From: Pseudomonas alkylphenolica
GTDB taxonomy: Bacteria; Pseudomonadota; Gammaproteobacteria; Pseudomonadales; Pseudomonadaceae
Assembly: GCF_004025535.1 (NCBI RefSeq)
Contig: NZ_QJRG01000033.1
Location: 248,001 to 312,000, forward strand
Direction: 5' to 3'
Length of the DNA: 64,000 nucleotides
The position numbers and the translations under genes are program-made. Positions 1 to 8,198 of this stretch are shown here, piece by piece. The notes beneath the pieces were generated by a model. It was given only the letters and a program-made list of their open reading frames with translations. It made no database searches and was not told the origin of the DNA. Position 1 is the first letter of the stretch. Each line of letters begins with the position of its first letter.

Positions 1-553
1 CCTGCGTGGTGACCTGCCTTCGGGCATGGGCATGGCCAGTGGTGAACTGCGCTACGCCAATGAACTGGTCGAGTTCATCCGCCAGGAAAGCGGCGACCAC
101 TTTCATATCGAAATTGCCGCCTACCCGGAGATGCACCCGCAGGCGCGCAACTTCGAAGATGACCTGAACAACTTCGTGCGCAAGGCCAAGGCCGGTGCCG
201 ACAGCGCCATCACCCAGTACTTCTTCAACGCCGACAGCTACTTCTACTTCGTCGAGCGCGTGCGCAAGCTGGGCGTGGACATTCCGGTCGTACCGGGGAT
301 CATGCCGATCACCAACTACAGCAAGCTGGCGCGCTTCTCCGACGCCTGCGGCGCCGAAATCCCGCGCTGGATCCGCAAGCAGCTGGAAGCCTACGGCGAC
401 GACGTCCAGAGCATCCAGGCCTTTGGCGAGGACGTCATTACCCGCATGAGTGAACAACTGCTGCAAGGCGGTGCGCCAGGGCTGCATTTCTACACCCTGA
501 ACCAGGCAGACCCGAGCCTGGCGATCTGGAACAACCTCAAGTTGCCCCGCTGA
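1..553 (+). CDS. metF: Methylenetetrahydrofolate reductase, C-terminal part (5' end outside window)
   Basis: This is the last ~184 codons of an open frame that enters from the left edge (reading phase begins at base 2), so the N-terminus is missing. MetF reduces 5,10-methylene-THF to 5-methyl-THF with FAD and supplies the methyl group for methionine synthesis in the cytoplasm. Visible family signatures are LRGDLP at the window start, the HPQARN-type stretch, DAITQYFFN-like segment (here DSAITQYFFNAD) and PGIMPI, followed by the terminal GLHFYTLNQ segment typical of the TIM barrel's last strands. In pseudomonads metF usually lies beside ahcY, which would be to the left. No terminator was seen after the stop. 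Confidence 0.96.
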   Translation, partial: LRGDLPSGMGMASGELRYANELVEFIRQESGDHFHIEIAAYPEMHPQARNFEDDLNNFVRKAKAGADSAITQYFFNADSYFYFVERVRKLGVDIPVVPGIMPITNYSKLARFSDACGAEIPRWIRKQLEAYGDDVQSIQAFGEDVITRMSEQLLQGGAPGLHFYTLNQADPSLAIWNNLKLPR

Positions 554-656
554 TCGGCACAATTTACCGTTAGTAACAATTGATGCAGATTTTGGACGGG
601 CCTTGGCTTACGCTAAGGCCTTTCTGCAATTTACAACTAACGGATTATTGCGCTCC

Positions 657-1739
657 ATGCCCCAAGGACATACCTCTACTCACCCGCAACTTGTTTACCT
701 GGTATTCGGGGCCAAAACCTATCATCAAGAAGCACAGTTCAGCATCGTCAGCGCGCTGGCCAATCTGCGCAAGACACCTGGCGAAGCCTTGGACATCCAG
801 GTCTACAGCGACGATCCCGCGCCTTACCAGCAGCTTCCGGTAACCGTCCACCCGCTCGATGCCGCCACGCGTGAAGCCTGGAACCAGCCCTACGGCTATC
901 ATTTTCGCAGCAAGCATGTCGTCCTGCGCCAGGTCCTGGCCAAGGCACCGATGGCTGTACTGATTGATACCGACACGTTCTTCCACCAGTCGCCCATCGA
1001 ACTGTTCCGTCGCGTCGCTCCCGGCACATTGCTGTGCAATGCCATCGGCAGCACCTATGGCGCAGACAAACAATGCCCGCTGTTCCAACGCCTGGCGCCC
1101 ATGCTTGAAGCACGCGGCCTGGCCGATCAGCAGATGCCGCTGCTCAATTCCGGCGTAATCGGGCTGACGCAACAGGACGCACCCTTGCTTGATCGCTCCA
1201 TCGCTCTGATGGACGAGTACTACCCCCACGCCAATGGCGCCTACACCCTGGAAGAGTTCTGCCTGTCCGTGGCGGCCTACCGCAACCTGCAGGTCAATCA
1301 GTGCACCGACTTGATCCATCACTACTGGAGCCGCAAACAGTTGTTCCGCGCCAAGGTCCAGGCCTGGCTGGCCAAGCACCAGCAAGCCCCATTGAGCAGC
1401 GAGGCGCTGGAAGATGTCGCCCTGGTCAACGCCCAACTTCCCAAACCCCCTGCGCTGCAGCGCCTGGGCTACAAAGCGTTGAGCCTGACCCTGCCGGCCG
1501 AACAGCGCCAGTTCCTGCGCGAACTGATGTATGGCTGCTACCCGTACCCCAACGAATTCGACCGCGCCAGTGCCCCCGCGTGGTGGGACAAGGCGCTGGC
1601 AAACCTGAATGCCCGCCACCCACAACCGCTGTGCCCCAATAAGTTGAAGCAGTGGTTCGATCAACCCGGCATGCGCCTGAGCCTTGGCAGCAAACGCCGG
1701 GCCGTGCGTGATTCCCTGTTGAAGCGCGCACACCACTGA
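657..1739 (+). CDS. Glycosyltransferase-like protein of unknown substrate
   Basis: The product is about 360 residues and I cannot assign a specific function. It looks like a cytoplasmic GT-A fold enzyme: an opening beta strand (LVYLVFGAKTYH), then LIDTDTFF with the DxD pair D104/D106 that binds metal and nucleotide sugar in such enzymes, and later LLNSGVIGL, which resembles the acceptor-side 'NSGV' motif of nucleotide-diphospho-sugar transferases. No signal peptide or membrane segment is evident. The frame also opens at a TTG (603), which would add 18 residues. I chose the ATG at 657 because conserved-looking sequence begins there, although the ribosome binding site is weak for both. It is alone between metF and a binding protein. 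Confidence 0.7.
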   Translation: MPQGHTSTHPQLVYLVFGAKTYHQEAQFSIVSALANLRKTPGEALDIQVYSDDPAPYQQLPVTVHPLDAATREAWNQPYGYHFRSKHVVLRQVLAKAPMAVLIDTDTFFHQSPIELFRRVAPGTLLCNAIGSTYGADKQCPLFQRLAPMLEARGLADQQMPLLNSGVIGLTQQDAPLLDRSIALMDEYYPHANGAYTLEEFCLSVAAYRNLQVNQCTDLIHHYWSRKQLFRAKVQAWLAKHQQAPLSSEALEDVALVNAQLPKPPALQRLGYKALSLTLPAEQRQFLRELMYGCYPYPNEFDRASAPAWWDKALANLNARHPQPLCPNKLKQWFDQPGMRLSLGSKRRAVRDSLLKRAHH

Positions 1740-1804
1740 ACGCCTTCTCAACGCTGCGCGCACGTCTACTAGCCATAGCCGTGCGCACGTCGTAATCTCC
1801 GGAC

Positions 1805-2590
1805 ATGCGTTATTTCCCCCGCCTGTTTGCCACCCTGTTGCTCACTTGCCTGAGCACGTTTGCCTGTGCCGAAAAATTGCTCATCGTCACCGAACCCTGG
1901 GCACCTTACGTGTACCTGGAAGACGGTCAGGCCAAAGGCATCGACTACGAGGTCACCGTCGAGGTGTTCAAGCGCCTGGGCGTGGAGGTGGACTGGCAGT
2001 TCCTGCCGTGGAAGCGCTGCCTGGCGATGATCGACCAAGGCCTGGCAGATGGCATCCTGGATATCTTCCAGACCGAAGAGCGCGACCGCTACCTGTACTA
2101 CCCCGACGAACCCTTGTCGGAGGTGGCGTTTGTGCTGTTCTATGCCAACGCCCGCCCTCACCCGGTAGAGCGCCTGGAGGACCTGGCCGGGCTGACCATT
2201 GGCACCTCGCCCGGCTATACCTATTCGACAGCGTTCAATGAATCGTCTCGATTCAAGCGCGAACCGGCGCCAACCCATGAAGCCAATTTCGGCAAACTGC
2301 AACGCGGCCGTATCGATCTGCTCATTACTGACCGCCGCGTCGGGCGTTTTCTTGCCAGCGAACTGGGCCTGGCGCAGGACGTCAGCGAGCTACCACTGGT
2401 CGTCAACAGCCAGCACCAGTACCTGGCAATACGCCGCAACGCCGGAAAGGACTCACTGGCGCAACGTTTTGCCGAAGAGTTGCGCCGGTTCAAACGCGAG
2501 CCCGCTTATGCAGCCCTGAATGCCCGCTATGCCAGCATGGGGGATAAATTTCCAACCACCGTTGAGCAGCAGGAAAGCGGCACGCCGTGA
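1805..2590 (+). CDS. Periplasmic solute-binding protein, SBP_bac_3 family (amino-acid type)
   Basis: 261 residues. A Sec signal peptide is clear at residues 1-22 (hydrophobic core ending CA, followed by EKLLIVTEPWAPYVY). The mature part has the family 3 layout: YVYLEDGQAKGIDYEVTVEVFKRLG, a WKRCLAMIDQGLADGI segment, and the two-lobe hinge around LAGLTIGTSPGYTYS. Such proteins bind polar amino acids or related solutes for an ABC transporter, or act as stand-alone sensors. No permease or ATPase is adjacent, so it is an orphan here. The WKRCLAMI motif resembles the sub-group often found without a transporter. The ligand cannot be told from sequence. Confidence 0.85.
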   Translation: MRYFPRLFATLLLTCLSTFACAEKLLIVTEPWAPYVYLEDGQAKGIDYEVTVEVFKRLGVEVDWQFLPWKRCLAMIDQGLADGILDIFQTEERDRYLYYPDEPLSEVAFVLFYANARPHPVERLEDLAGLTIGTSPGYTYSTAFNESSRFKREPAPTHEANFGKLQRGRIDLLITDRRVGRFLASELGLAQDVSELPLVVNSQHQYLAIRRNAGKDSLAQRFAEELRRFKREPAYAALNARYASMGDKFPTTVEQQESGTP

Positions 2591-2596
2591 TTGCTC

Positions 2597-2605
2597 TGTT
2601 ATACT
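2597..2605 (+). promoter_or_regulatory. Extended -10 promoter element (TGTTATACT) upstream of rhlE
   Basis: TG-T-TATACT matches the sigma-70 extended -10 pattern TGnTATAAT in eight of nine positions. No good -35 hexamer sits 17 bases upstream, as is usual for extended -10 promoters. Transcription would begin near 2612, giving rhlE an untranslated leader of about 200 bases. Inferred from sequence only. Confidence 0.55.
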
Positions 2606-2814
2606 CGGGCCTTCCCGCCAGGCTTACGCCCGGACGCTTGGCCTTGCAAAAGGCATCCCGACCGGCAGGACAGCGCGGCCAAGAGCCCGCCCGCCACATT
2701 CCGGATGCGCATTGAAGGCCCTGCTGGACCGGACGCGATAGCATCACCCGATGCCCGTCGCGCCAGGCAAGATTATCCCATCGGGCTTAGCCCCCACTAA
2801 GAACAGGATTGCTC
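2606..2814 (+). other. Long structured leader of rhlE
   Basis: About 200 GC-rich bases with no convincing reading frame lie between the putative promoter and the helicase start. Self-complementary patches are visible, for example CCCGATG (2748-2754) against CATCGGG (about 2779-2785), close to the ribosome binding site AGGAT. Long structured leaders of DEAD-box helicase genes are often autoregulated or cold-responsive. Whether this one is has not been shown. Confidence 0.45.
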
Positions 2815-4722
2815 ATGTCCTTTGCTTCCCTCGGTCTCTCCGAGGCTCTAGTCCGCGCCATCGAGGCTGCAGGCTATACCCAGCCCACTCCGGTGCAACA
2901 GCGGGCCATCCCCGCCGTGTTGCAAGGTCGCGACCTGATGGTCGCCGCCCAGACAGGTACTGGTAAAACTGGCGGTTTCGCCCTGCCGATCCTTGAACGC
3001 CTGTTCCCGGGCGGTCACCCTGACAAATCCCAGCGCCATGGCCCCCGCCAGCCGCGGGTTCTGGTGCTGACCCCCACACGTGAACTGGCTGCACAGGTTC
3101 ACGACAGCTTCAAGGTCTATGCCCGCGACCTCAAATTCGTCAGCGCCTGCATCTTCGGTGGCGTCGGCATGAACCCGCAGGTTCAGGCCATGGCCCGTGG
3201 CGTCGATGTGCTGGTGGCCTGCCCTGGCCGTCTGCTCGACCTGGCCGGCCAGGGCAGCGTCGATCTTTCCCACGTTGAAACCCTGGTGCTGGACGAAGCC
3301 GACCGCATGCTCGACATGGGCTTTATCCATGACGTGAAGAAGGTCCTTGCGCGCTTGCCTGCCAAGCGTCAGAACCTGCTGTTCTCGGCGACCTTCTCCA
3401 AAGACATCACCGAGCTTGCCGACAAGTTGCTGCACAACCCCGAGCGCATCGAGGTGACGCCGCCCAACACCACGGTTGAGCGCATCGAGCAACGCGTCTA
3501 CCGCCTGCCGGCCAGCCACAAGCGCGCCCTGCTGGCTCACCTGATTACCACCGGGGCCTGGGAGCAAGTGCTGGTGTTCACCCGGACCAAGCACGGCGCC
3601 AACCGCCTGGCCGAGTACCTGGAAAAGCACGGCCTGACCGCTGCTGCGATCCACGGCAACAAGAGCCAGAACGCCCGCACCAAAGCTCTGGCCGACTTCA
3701 AGGCCGGCACCGTGCGCATCATGGTTGCCACCGATATCGCCGCCCGCGGCCTGGATATCGACCAACTGCCACACGTCGTCAACTTCGAGCTGCCAAACGT
3801 TGAAGAAGACTACGTGCACCGTATCGGCCGTACCGGCCGCGCCGGTCGCTCGGGTGAAGCCATCTCGCTGGTTGCACCCGACGAAGAGAAGCTGCTCAAG
3901 AGCATCGAACGCGTTACCCGGCAGAAGATCCCGGATGGCGACCTGATGGGCTTTGATGCCTCCAAGGTAGAAGCCGAGAAGCCCGAGACCCGTGAACGGC
4001 CTCAAAACAATCCTCGCGGTGGCCGCGGCCAGCGTGCTGACGGCACCAACAGCAGCAACGGTGGCCGCAAGGATAAAGGCAAGGATCAGGGCAAGGAAAA
4101 AGGTCGCGACAAGGACAAGGAAAAAACCGCAGAGAAGTCTGCTGGTAGCGGTGGTCGTCAGGAGCGCAAGCCACGCGACAACAAAAAGCCTCGTCAGGCG
4201 CAGTCAACCCAGGCAGGCGCACCTTCGATCCCGGCGGACCGCGATCCGGAAGAGTTCCTGGATGATGAAGTAGATAACTTCGGCAACCGTGCCGACTACG
4301 TCAGCCCTTACCAGAACAAAGGCAATCAGGGCCGCAACCGTCGCCCGGGTGCACCGGCGCAAACTGGTGCCGGTACCGGTGGCCAGCCACGCAGCGGCGC
4401 TGGTGGTGGTGCAAACCAGGGCCGCAACAATGGCCCGCGTAGCGGTGCAGGTAGCTCAGCCAACGGCGAGAAGCGCGGTGGTTCGCGTAACAGTGGCGGT
4501 GGCCAGCAGCGCCGTGATGGCGGTGGCGCCCGCAATCGCCGTCCAGCCAGCGACAATCAATCGGGCGAGCCGGCCGTGCGCAACCCGCGTGAAGGTCAGC
4601 CGCAACCGAAGATCATGCACAAAGAGTCGAAGATCGACCGCTTCCCCACGGCCGAACAGCTTGAGCAACTGCCAAGCCGTCCGCGTGGCGAGAAGCCGGC
4701 ACTGCTGACGCGTAACCGCTGA
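2815..4722 (+). CDS. rhlE: ATP-dependent RNA helicase, DEAD-box, RhlE type
   Basis: 635 residues. It unwinds short RNA duplexes using ATP and is associated with ribosome assembly and mRNA turnover. The Q motif (GYTQPTPVQ) precedes motif I AQTGTGKT (from residue 45). Then come PTRELA, DEAD at 160-163, SAT, and motif [13 protein letters not shown]. From about residue 390 to the end the chain becomes a low-complexity basic tail rich in Lys, Gly, Arg, Asn and Gln, which is longer than in enterobacterial RhlE and presumably binds RNA. The ATG at 2815 is preceded by AGGAT. A TTG two codons upstream is less likely. The gene ends at a strong bidirectional terminator. Confidence 0.95.
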   Translation: MSFASLGLSEALVRAIEAAGYTQPTPVQQRAIPAVLQGRDLMVAAQTGTGKTGGFALPILERLFPGGHPDKSQRHGPRQPRVLVLTPTRELAAQVHDSFKVYARDLKFVSACIFGGVGMNPQVQAMARGVDVLVACPGRLLDLAGQGSVDLSHVETLVLDEADRMLDMGFIHDVKKVLARLPAKRQNLLFSATFSKDITELADKLLHNPERIEVTPPNTTVERIEQRVYRLPASHKRALLAHLITTGAWEQVLVFTRTKHGANRLAEYLEKHGLTAAAIHGNKSQNARTKALADFKAGTVRIMVATDIAARGLDIDQLPHVVNFELPNVEEDYVHRIGRTGRAGRSGEAISLVAPDEEKLLKSIERVTRQKIPDGDLMGFDASKVEAEKPETRERPQNNPRGGRGQRADGTNSSNGGRKDKGKDQGKEKGRDKDKEKTAEKSAGSGGRQERKPRDNKKPRQAQSTQAGAPSIPADRDPEEFLDDEVDNFGNRADYVSPYQNKGNQGRNRRPGAPAQTGAGTGGQPRSGAGGGANQGRNNGPRSGAGSSANGEKRGGSRNSGGGQQRRDGGGARNRRPASDNQSGEPAVRNPREGQPQPKIMHKESKIDRFPTAEQLEQLPSRPRGEKPALLTRNR

Positions 4723-4734
4723 TTCAGTGACCCG

Positions 4735-4774
4735 CCAACAAAAACGCCGCCCCTAGGGGCGGCGTTTTTGTTGG
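4735..4774. terminator. Bidirectional intrinsic terminator between rhlE and yceI
   Basis: A perfect inverted repeat: the left arm starts CCAACAAAAACGCCGCCCC, the right arm is its complement, and they meet at CTAG. The A and T runs lie inside the arms, so the hairpin has a U-tract in both directions and can terminate the convergent rhlE (+) and yceI (-) transcripts. Confidence 0.93.
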
Positions 4775-4788
4775 TGCGTGTTGCAATG

Positions 4789-5364
4789 TTACTTTTTGAC
4801 GCCTTCGACCGAGATGTCCAGGTCCAGGGTCTGCGACGTGGCACCTGGGCCTTTGATGCCAAAGTCGTTCAGGTTCAGGGTGGTGGTGGCGTTGAAGCCA
4901 GCACGCTCGCCGCCCCATGGGTCCTTGCCTTCACCGACGAAGGTGGCTTTGAAGACTACCGGCTTGGTGACACCGTGCAGGGTCAGGTCACCAGTCACGT
5001 CAGCAGTTTTCTCGCCGGTCGATTTGACTGCAGTGGAGACGAACTTGGCCTCTGGGTATTTCTTCACATCGAGGAAGTCTTTGCTGGCGATGTGTTTGTC
5101 ACGCTCAGCGTGGTTGGACCAGACGCTGGCGGTTTTCAGGTCAACGGCAATCTTGCTCGCTTCAGGCTTGGCGGCATCCCACGAGAAGGAGCCGTCGAAA
5201 TCGGTGAAAGTACCGTGAATGAAGCTGTAGCCCAGGTGACTGATTTTCCAGTCAACAAAGGCGTGCTGACCCTTCTTGTCGATCGCGTAATCAGCAGCCA
5301 TGGCCTGACCAGCCGACAGCAGAGCAGTACCGAGCGCCAGTGCGGCAAAAGTCTTTTTCAACAT
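4789..5364 (-). CDS. yceI: YceI-family periplasmic lipid-binding-like protein
   Basis: 191 residues with a classic signal peptide ([19 protein letters not shown], cleavage after QAMA). The mature chain has YceI family features: [36 protein letters not shown], and the repeated '[14 protein letters not shown]' strand of the lipocalin-like barrel that binds isoprenoid-type lipids such as ubiquinone precursors. It is exported to the periplasm. The start is 33 bases downstream of the cytochrome b561 stop, so the two form one operon, a common pairing. In P. aeruginosa the syntenic YceI protein (PA0423) has been called PasP; a protease role for this copy is not supported by any motif I can see. Confidence 0.93.
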   Translation of the reverse strand: MLKKTFAALALGTALLSAGQAMAADYAIDKKGQHAFVDWKISHLGYSFIHGTFTDFDGSFSWDAAKPEASKIAVDLKTASVWSNHAERDKHIASKDFLDVKKYPEAKFVSTAVKSTGEKTADVTGDLTLHGVTKPVVFKATFVGEGKDPWGGERAGFNATTTLNLNDFGIKGPGATSQTLDLDISVEGVKK

Positions 5365-5397
5365 GCGTCTATATCCCTTTGGAGTTGAGGTTGAACA

Positions 5398-5949
5398 TCA
5401 AGCTTTGCGGCCCAGCATGCGCTTGAGGGTCGCGTCACGGTCGATAAAGTGGTGCTTCAGGGCTGCCAGGCCATGTAAGCCGGCAAAAATCACCAGGCCC
5501 CACGCCAGATACAAATGGACTTCACCGGCGATATCCGCTTGATCAGGCAGGTTGCTGACCAGCGCCGGCACGTCAAAAAGACCGAACACCGGAATGCCTA
5601 CACCGTCGGCAGTGGAAATCAGGTAACCCGCGACCATCACCGCAAACAGACCGACATAGAGCAGAGCGTGGCCGAACGTGGCGCCCACGCGGGTAAGCTT
5701 GCTGTAGCTCGGCAGTGCCGGCGGTGGCGGGCTGATGAAACGCCAGAGCACCCGCAGCAGCATCACGCCCAGCAGTACCAGGCCGATGCTTTTGTGCAGG
5801 TCCGGGGCGTCTTGGCGCCATGCGCTGTAGTAGTCCAGACCCACCATCCACAAGCCCAATCCGAACAGCCCGAAAACTACCAGCGCCACACCCCAGTGGA
5901 TGACGATGCTGACAAGGCCGTAACGAGAGGATGAATTGCGCAGTTGCAT
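5398..5949 (-). CDS. Cytochrome b561, inner-membrane di-haem b protein
   Basis: 183 residues with four membrane segments (about 14-35, 51-70, 93-113 and 146-166) and the conserved haem-ligating histidines: H18 in IVIHWGVAL, H52 in DLHKSIG, H145 in EVHLYLAW and H159 in GLHGLAALKHHF. This is the bacterial b561/CybB type, which moves electrons between quinol and a periplasmic acceptor (superoxide in the E. coli homologue). It is the first gene of an operon with yceI, 33 bases away, suggesting a shared quinone or redox role. The upstream region is unusually AT-rich and carries a tandem TTAAT motif. Confidence 0.92.
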   Translation of the reverse strand: MQLRNSSSRYGLVSIVIHWGVALVVFGLFGLGLWMVGLDYYSAWRQDAPDLHKSIGLVLLGVMLLRVLWRFISPPPPALPSYSKLTRVGATFGHALLYVGLFAVMVAGYLISTADGVGIPVFGLFDVPALVSNLPDQADIAGEVHLYLAWGLVIFAGLHGLAALKHHFIDRDATLKRMLGRKA

Positions 5950-6064
5950 TGCCGTGCTTCCCTGAAAGAACTGTGCCCAAGACTAACGAGTTATCTATCG
6001 AATTAAAGCCGAAAATTTTGCTTTGAAATATCGAGAAAGACGATTGTTAGTGTTTTACAGCGCC

Positions 6065-6081
6065 ATTAAGGAAACATTAAC
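6065..6081 (-). promoter_or_regulatory. Tandem TTAAT half-sites upstream of cytochrome b561 operon
   Basis: On the minus strand the sequence reads GTTAAT-GTTTC-CTTAAT, two direct half-sites with an 11-base period. That spacing is typical of OmpR-family response regulators (PmrA- or BqsR/CarR-like boxes in Pseudomonas). It lies about 115 bases from the b561 start in an AT-rich stretch (5985-6090). Which regulator binds, if any, is inference. Confidence 0.3.
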
Positions 6082-6104
6082 TATGGGGGAAGGAATGCAT
6101 CAAG

Positions 6105-6151
6105 GGACAAGCCCGCTCACCCTCTCGGTGACAGCGGGGACGGGCTTGTCC
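6105..6151 (-). terminator. Hairpin downstream of the amine oxidase gene
   Basis: GGACAAGCCCG (6105-6115) is perfectly complementary to CGGGCTTGTCC (6141-6151). It lies just past the stop of the minus-strand amine oxidase gene. The T-run after the stem is poor, so this may be a REP-like palindrome as much as a true intrinsic terminator. Confidence 0.5.
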
Positions 6152-6165
6152 GGGGTTTCAGCGCA

Positions 6166-8010
6166 TTACTGCGCCTTGGCCTGAATGTTGGCCACCGGCT
6201 TTTTGGCCGGCTCAGCCTTGACCGTGGCTTTCTTCACTGGCGCGGTCGCCTTGGCTGCAGTTTTCTTCGCCTGGTCGGCCTTGGCCACAGGCTTTTTCAC
6301 CGGTGCCTGTTTGGCTGGCGCTTTGGCAGGTGCAGGCTTGACTGTTTCTTCCTTTGCGACCGGGGCCACGGCTGGCGTGGATACCGGCGCTGACGCGGCT
6401 ACGGGTGCCGGAGCGGCGTCGGCAGCTTTCGCCTCCGGTTGCGCGGCTGGCTTGTCATCGCTGCCAAACATCCGCTTGAACAAGCCCGGCTTGCTTTCTT
6501 CCTGCTTCGAAGTGTCCACCGCTTTCGCCGGTTTATCGGACGATCCACCGAACATGTTGGAGAAGAAATTGCCCTTGCTGGCAGCTGCCGCGGTGGCGGC
6601 TGCACCGGCAACAGTGGCTGCCTTGGCCGGATCGAAGGACTTGCCTGCGGCGAGGTCTTGCACCTGGCCGGCGGCACGCTGACCGCTGCGCAGCGCACCT
6701 TCCAGGGTACCCGGGTACAGGGCATCGGTATGCTCACCGGCAAAAATGACGCGCTGCACCGGACGCTCCCACAGGCGCCAGAATTTGCTGATCTGCCCCG
6801 GGCCGTAGGCCAGGTAGGCGCCACCCATGTTGGCATCGGTGCTGTAACGGCGTACTTCATAACCGGTGAACGCACCACGCGCCTGCGGGTAGAACGCATG
6901 CAGGCGGATCAGCACCTGGTCGACCATCTGCTTGTCGCCAAAGGCCTGCAGCAGGCGGGCATTGTCACCCGACAGGTTGATGACGACGTTGGCGCCACCC
7001 TTGAGCGCCGGCTCGATCCAGAGCATGCCCAGGCCGGTGTTGCTGTAGATCTCGCCGGACATGCGCGCACGGCTTTCCCACACCGGGTTCTTGAACTTGA
7101 GCAGCAACTGGTCGCGCCAACCGTAGTTGGTGCCTTTGAGGGCTGCCAGGTGCTGGTTGTCCAGCCCCGGGATCATCTGGATCTTGGCCAGTGCACGCAG
7201 CGGTACGGCCAGCACTACGTAGTCGGCCTGGTAACCCACGCTACCGACTTTGACGGTTACGCCGTCCTTGTCCTGGGTGATGGCGCTGACGGGCGAGCTG
7301 GTCTTGATGGTCTTCAGTTCTTTGACGAAGGCCTGGGCCAGTACCGGGCTGCCACCAGGCAGGCGGGCTGCACGCAGGTCACGGTCGCTGACACCACGGT
7401 AGACGCGAGTCTGCTGGGCGAAATACAGCAGCGACAGGCGCGATGGCTCGTCGTAGCGGGTACGAATCTGCTGGTTGACCAACTGACGAGCGGTGGTCGG
7501 CAGTTGCAGCTTGTCCAGCCAGGTGGACACGTTCAGCTGGTCGAGGGCGAACAAGGTGCTGTTGGCCGCCGGGTTCTGCGGGTCGTCGATCGAACGCGCC
7601 AGGTCGTCGAGGGTCTTTTCGTAGCGCTTGAGCGCCTCGGCGGTGGCCGGCTGCTTGGTGGCCAGGTCCGTCGAGCTGAAGTACTCGCCGTCGATCAGGT
7701 AGCCCGGCGTCCGCACGAACTCCGGTGCCGGCTGGGTGCTGATCTTGAAGGTATCGAGGTACTGGTTGAGGGTCGGCTGCGCCTTGCTGTTGCCGATCCA
7801 CTCGCTGGTGGCCAGGCCCGAACGCCCGCCCATGCCGGACTTGGCCTCCAGCAGGGTGACCTGCCAGCCCTTGCCCTGCAGTTCATATGCAGCGGTCAGG
7901 CCCGCCAGGCCACCACCCACGACGATTGCCGTCGGGGTCTTGGCCAGCGCAGCACCGCTGAACAGTCCTATCATTACGAGCGCACAGGCGCGCAGCCAAG
8001 CAGCAGACAT
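6166..8010 (-). CDS. FAD-dependent amine oxidase with a long Ala/Lys/Pro-rich tail
   Basis: 614 residues. A signal peptide or N-terminal anchor (about residues 1-23, ending ALA) is followed at once by the dinucleotide-binding motif VVGGGLAGL (from residue 31) and LLEAKSGMGGRSG, as in monoamine oxidase-type flavoproteins. The C-terminal FAD motif GEHTDALYPGTLEGAL is intact. The enzyme should oxidise a primary or polyamine to an aldehyde outside the cytoplasm; the substrate is unknown. From about residue 460 the chain is a low-complexity tail rich in Ala, Lys and Pro, holding two similar amphipathic units (NFFSNMFGGSSDKP and LFKRMFGSDDKP). That tail is not part of the catalytic fold. The gene is divergent from bioA. 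Confidence 0.88.
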   Translation of the reverse strand: MSAAWLRACALVMIGLFSGAALAKTPTAIVVGGGLAGLTAAYELQGKGWQVTLLEAKSGMGGRSGLATSEWIGNSKAQPTLNQYLDTFKISTQPAPEFVRTPGYLIDGEYFSSTDLATKQPATAEALKRYEKTLDDLARSIDDPQNPAANSTLFALDQLNVSTWLDKLQLPTTARQLVNQQIRTRYDEPSRLSLLYFAQQTRVYRGVSDRDLRAARLPGGSPVLAQAFVKELKTIKTSSPVSAITQDKDGVTVKVGSVGYQADYVVLAVPLRALAKIQMIPGLDNQHLAALKGTNYGWRDQLLLKFKNPVWESRARMSGEIYSNTGLGMLWIEPALKGGANVVINLSGDNARLLQAFGDKQMVDQVLIRLHAFYPQARGAFTGYEVRRYSTDANMGGAYLAYGPGQISKFWRLWERPVQRVIFAGEHTDALYPGTLEGALRSGQRAAGQVQDLAAGKSFDPAKAATVAGAAATAAAASKGNFFSNMFGGSSDKPAKAVDTSKQEESKPGLFKRMFGSDDKPAAQPEAKAADAAPAPVAASAPVSTPAVAPVAKEETVKPAPAKAPAKQAPVKKPVAKADQAKKTAAKATAPVKKATVKAEPAKKPVANIQAKAQ

Positions 8011-8198
8011 TTTGGCGAACTCCGGATCAAAGCAGAATGTGGGGGAAGCCCCCGGAAAGAATAGCCGAAGGATACGTCACGCCAAGCCCGCTCGCCAGCA
8101 ATGCCAGGCAGCTGATTGCATGCCACGGGTTGTCCTTCGTCGACGCATTGCATAGGCTTGCGCCGCACGTGCGCGCTGTCGTCGCCAGGAGAATCGAA

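Noticed and set aside
645..1763. 372-codon frame antisense to the glycosyltransferase-like gene
   Set aside because: The sense frame has the coherent GT motifs and the expected codon bias; the antisense product is low-information.
6439..8064. 541-codon frame antisense to the amine oxidase
   Set aside because: The minus-strand frame has an intact FAD fold and signal peptide; the plus-strand one is composition-driven.
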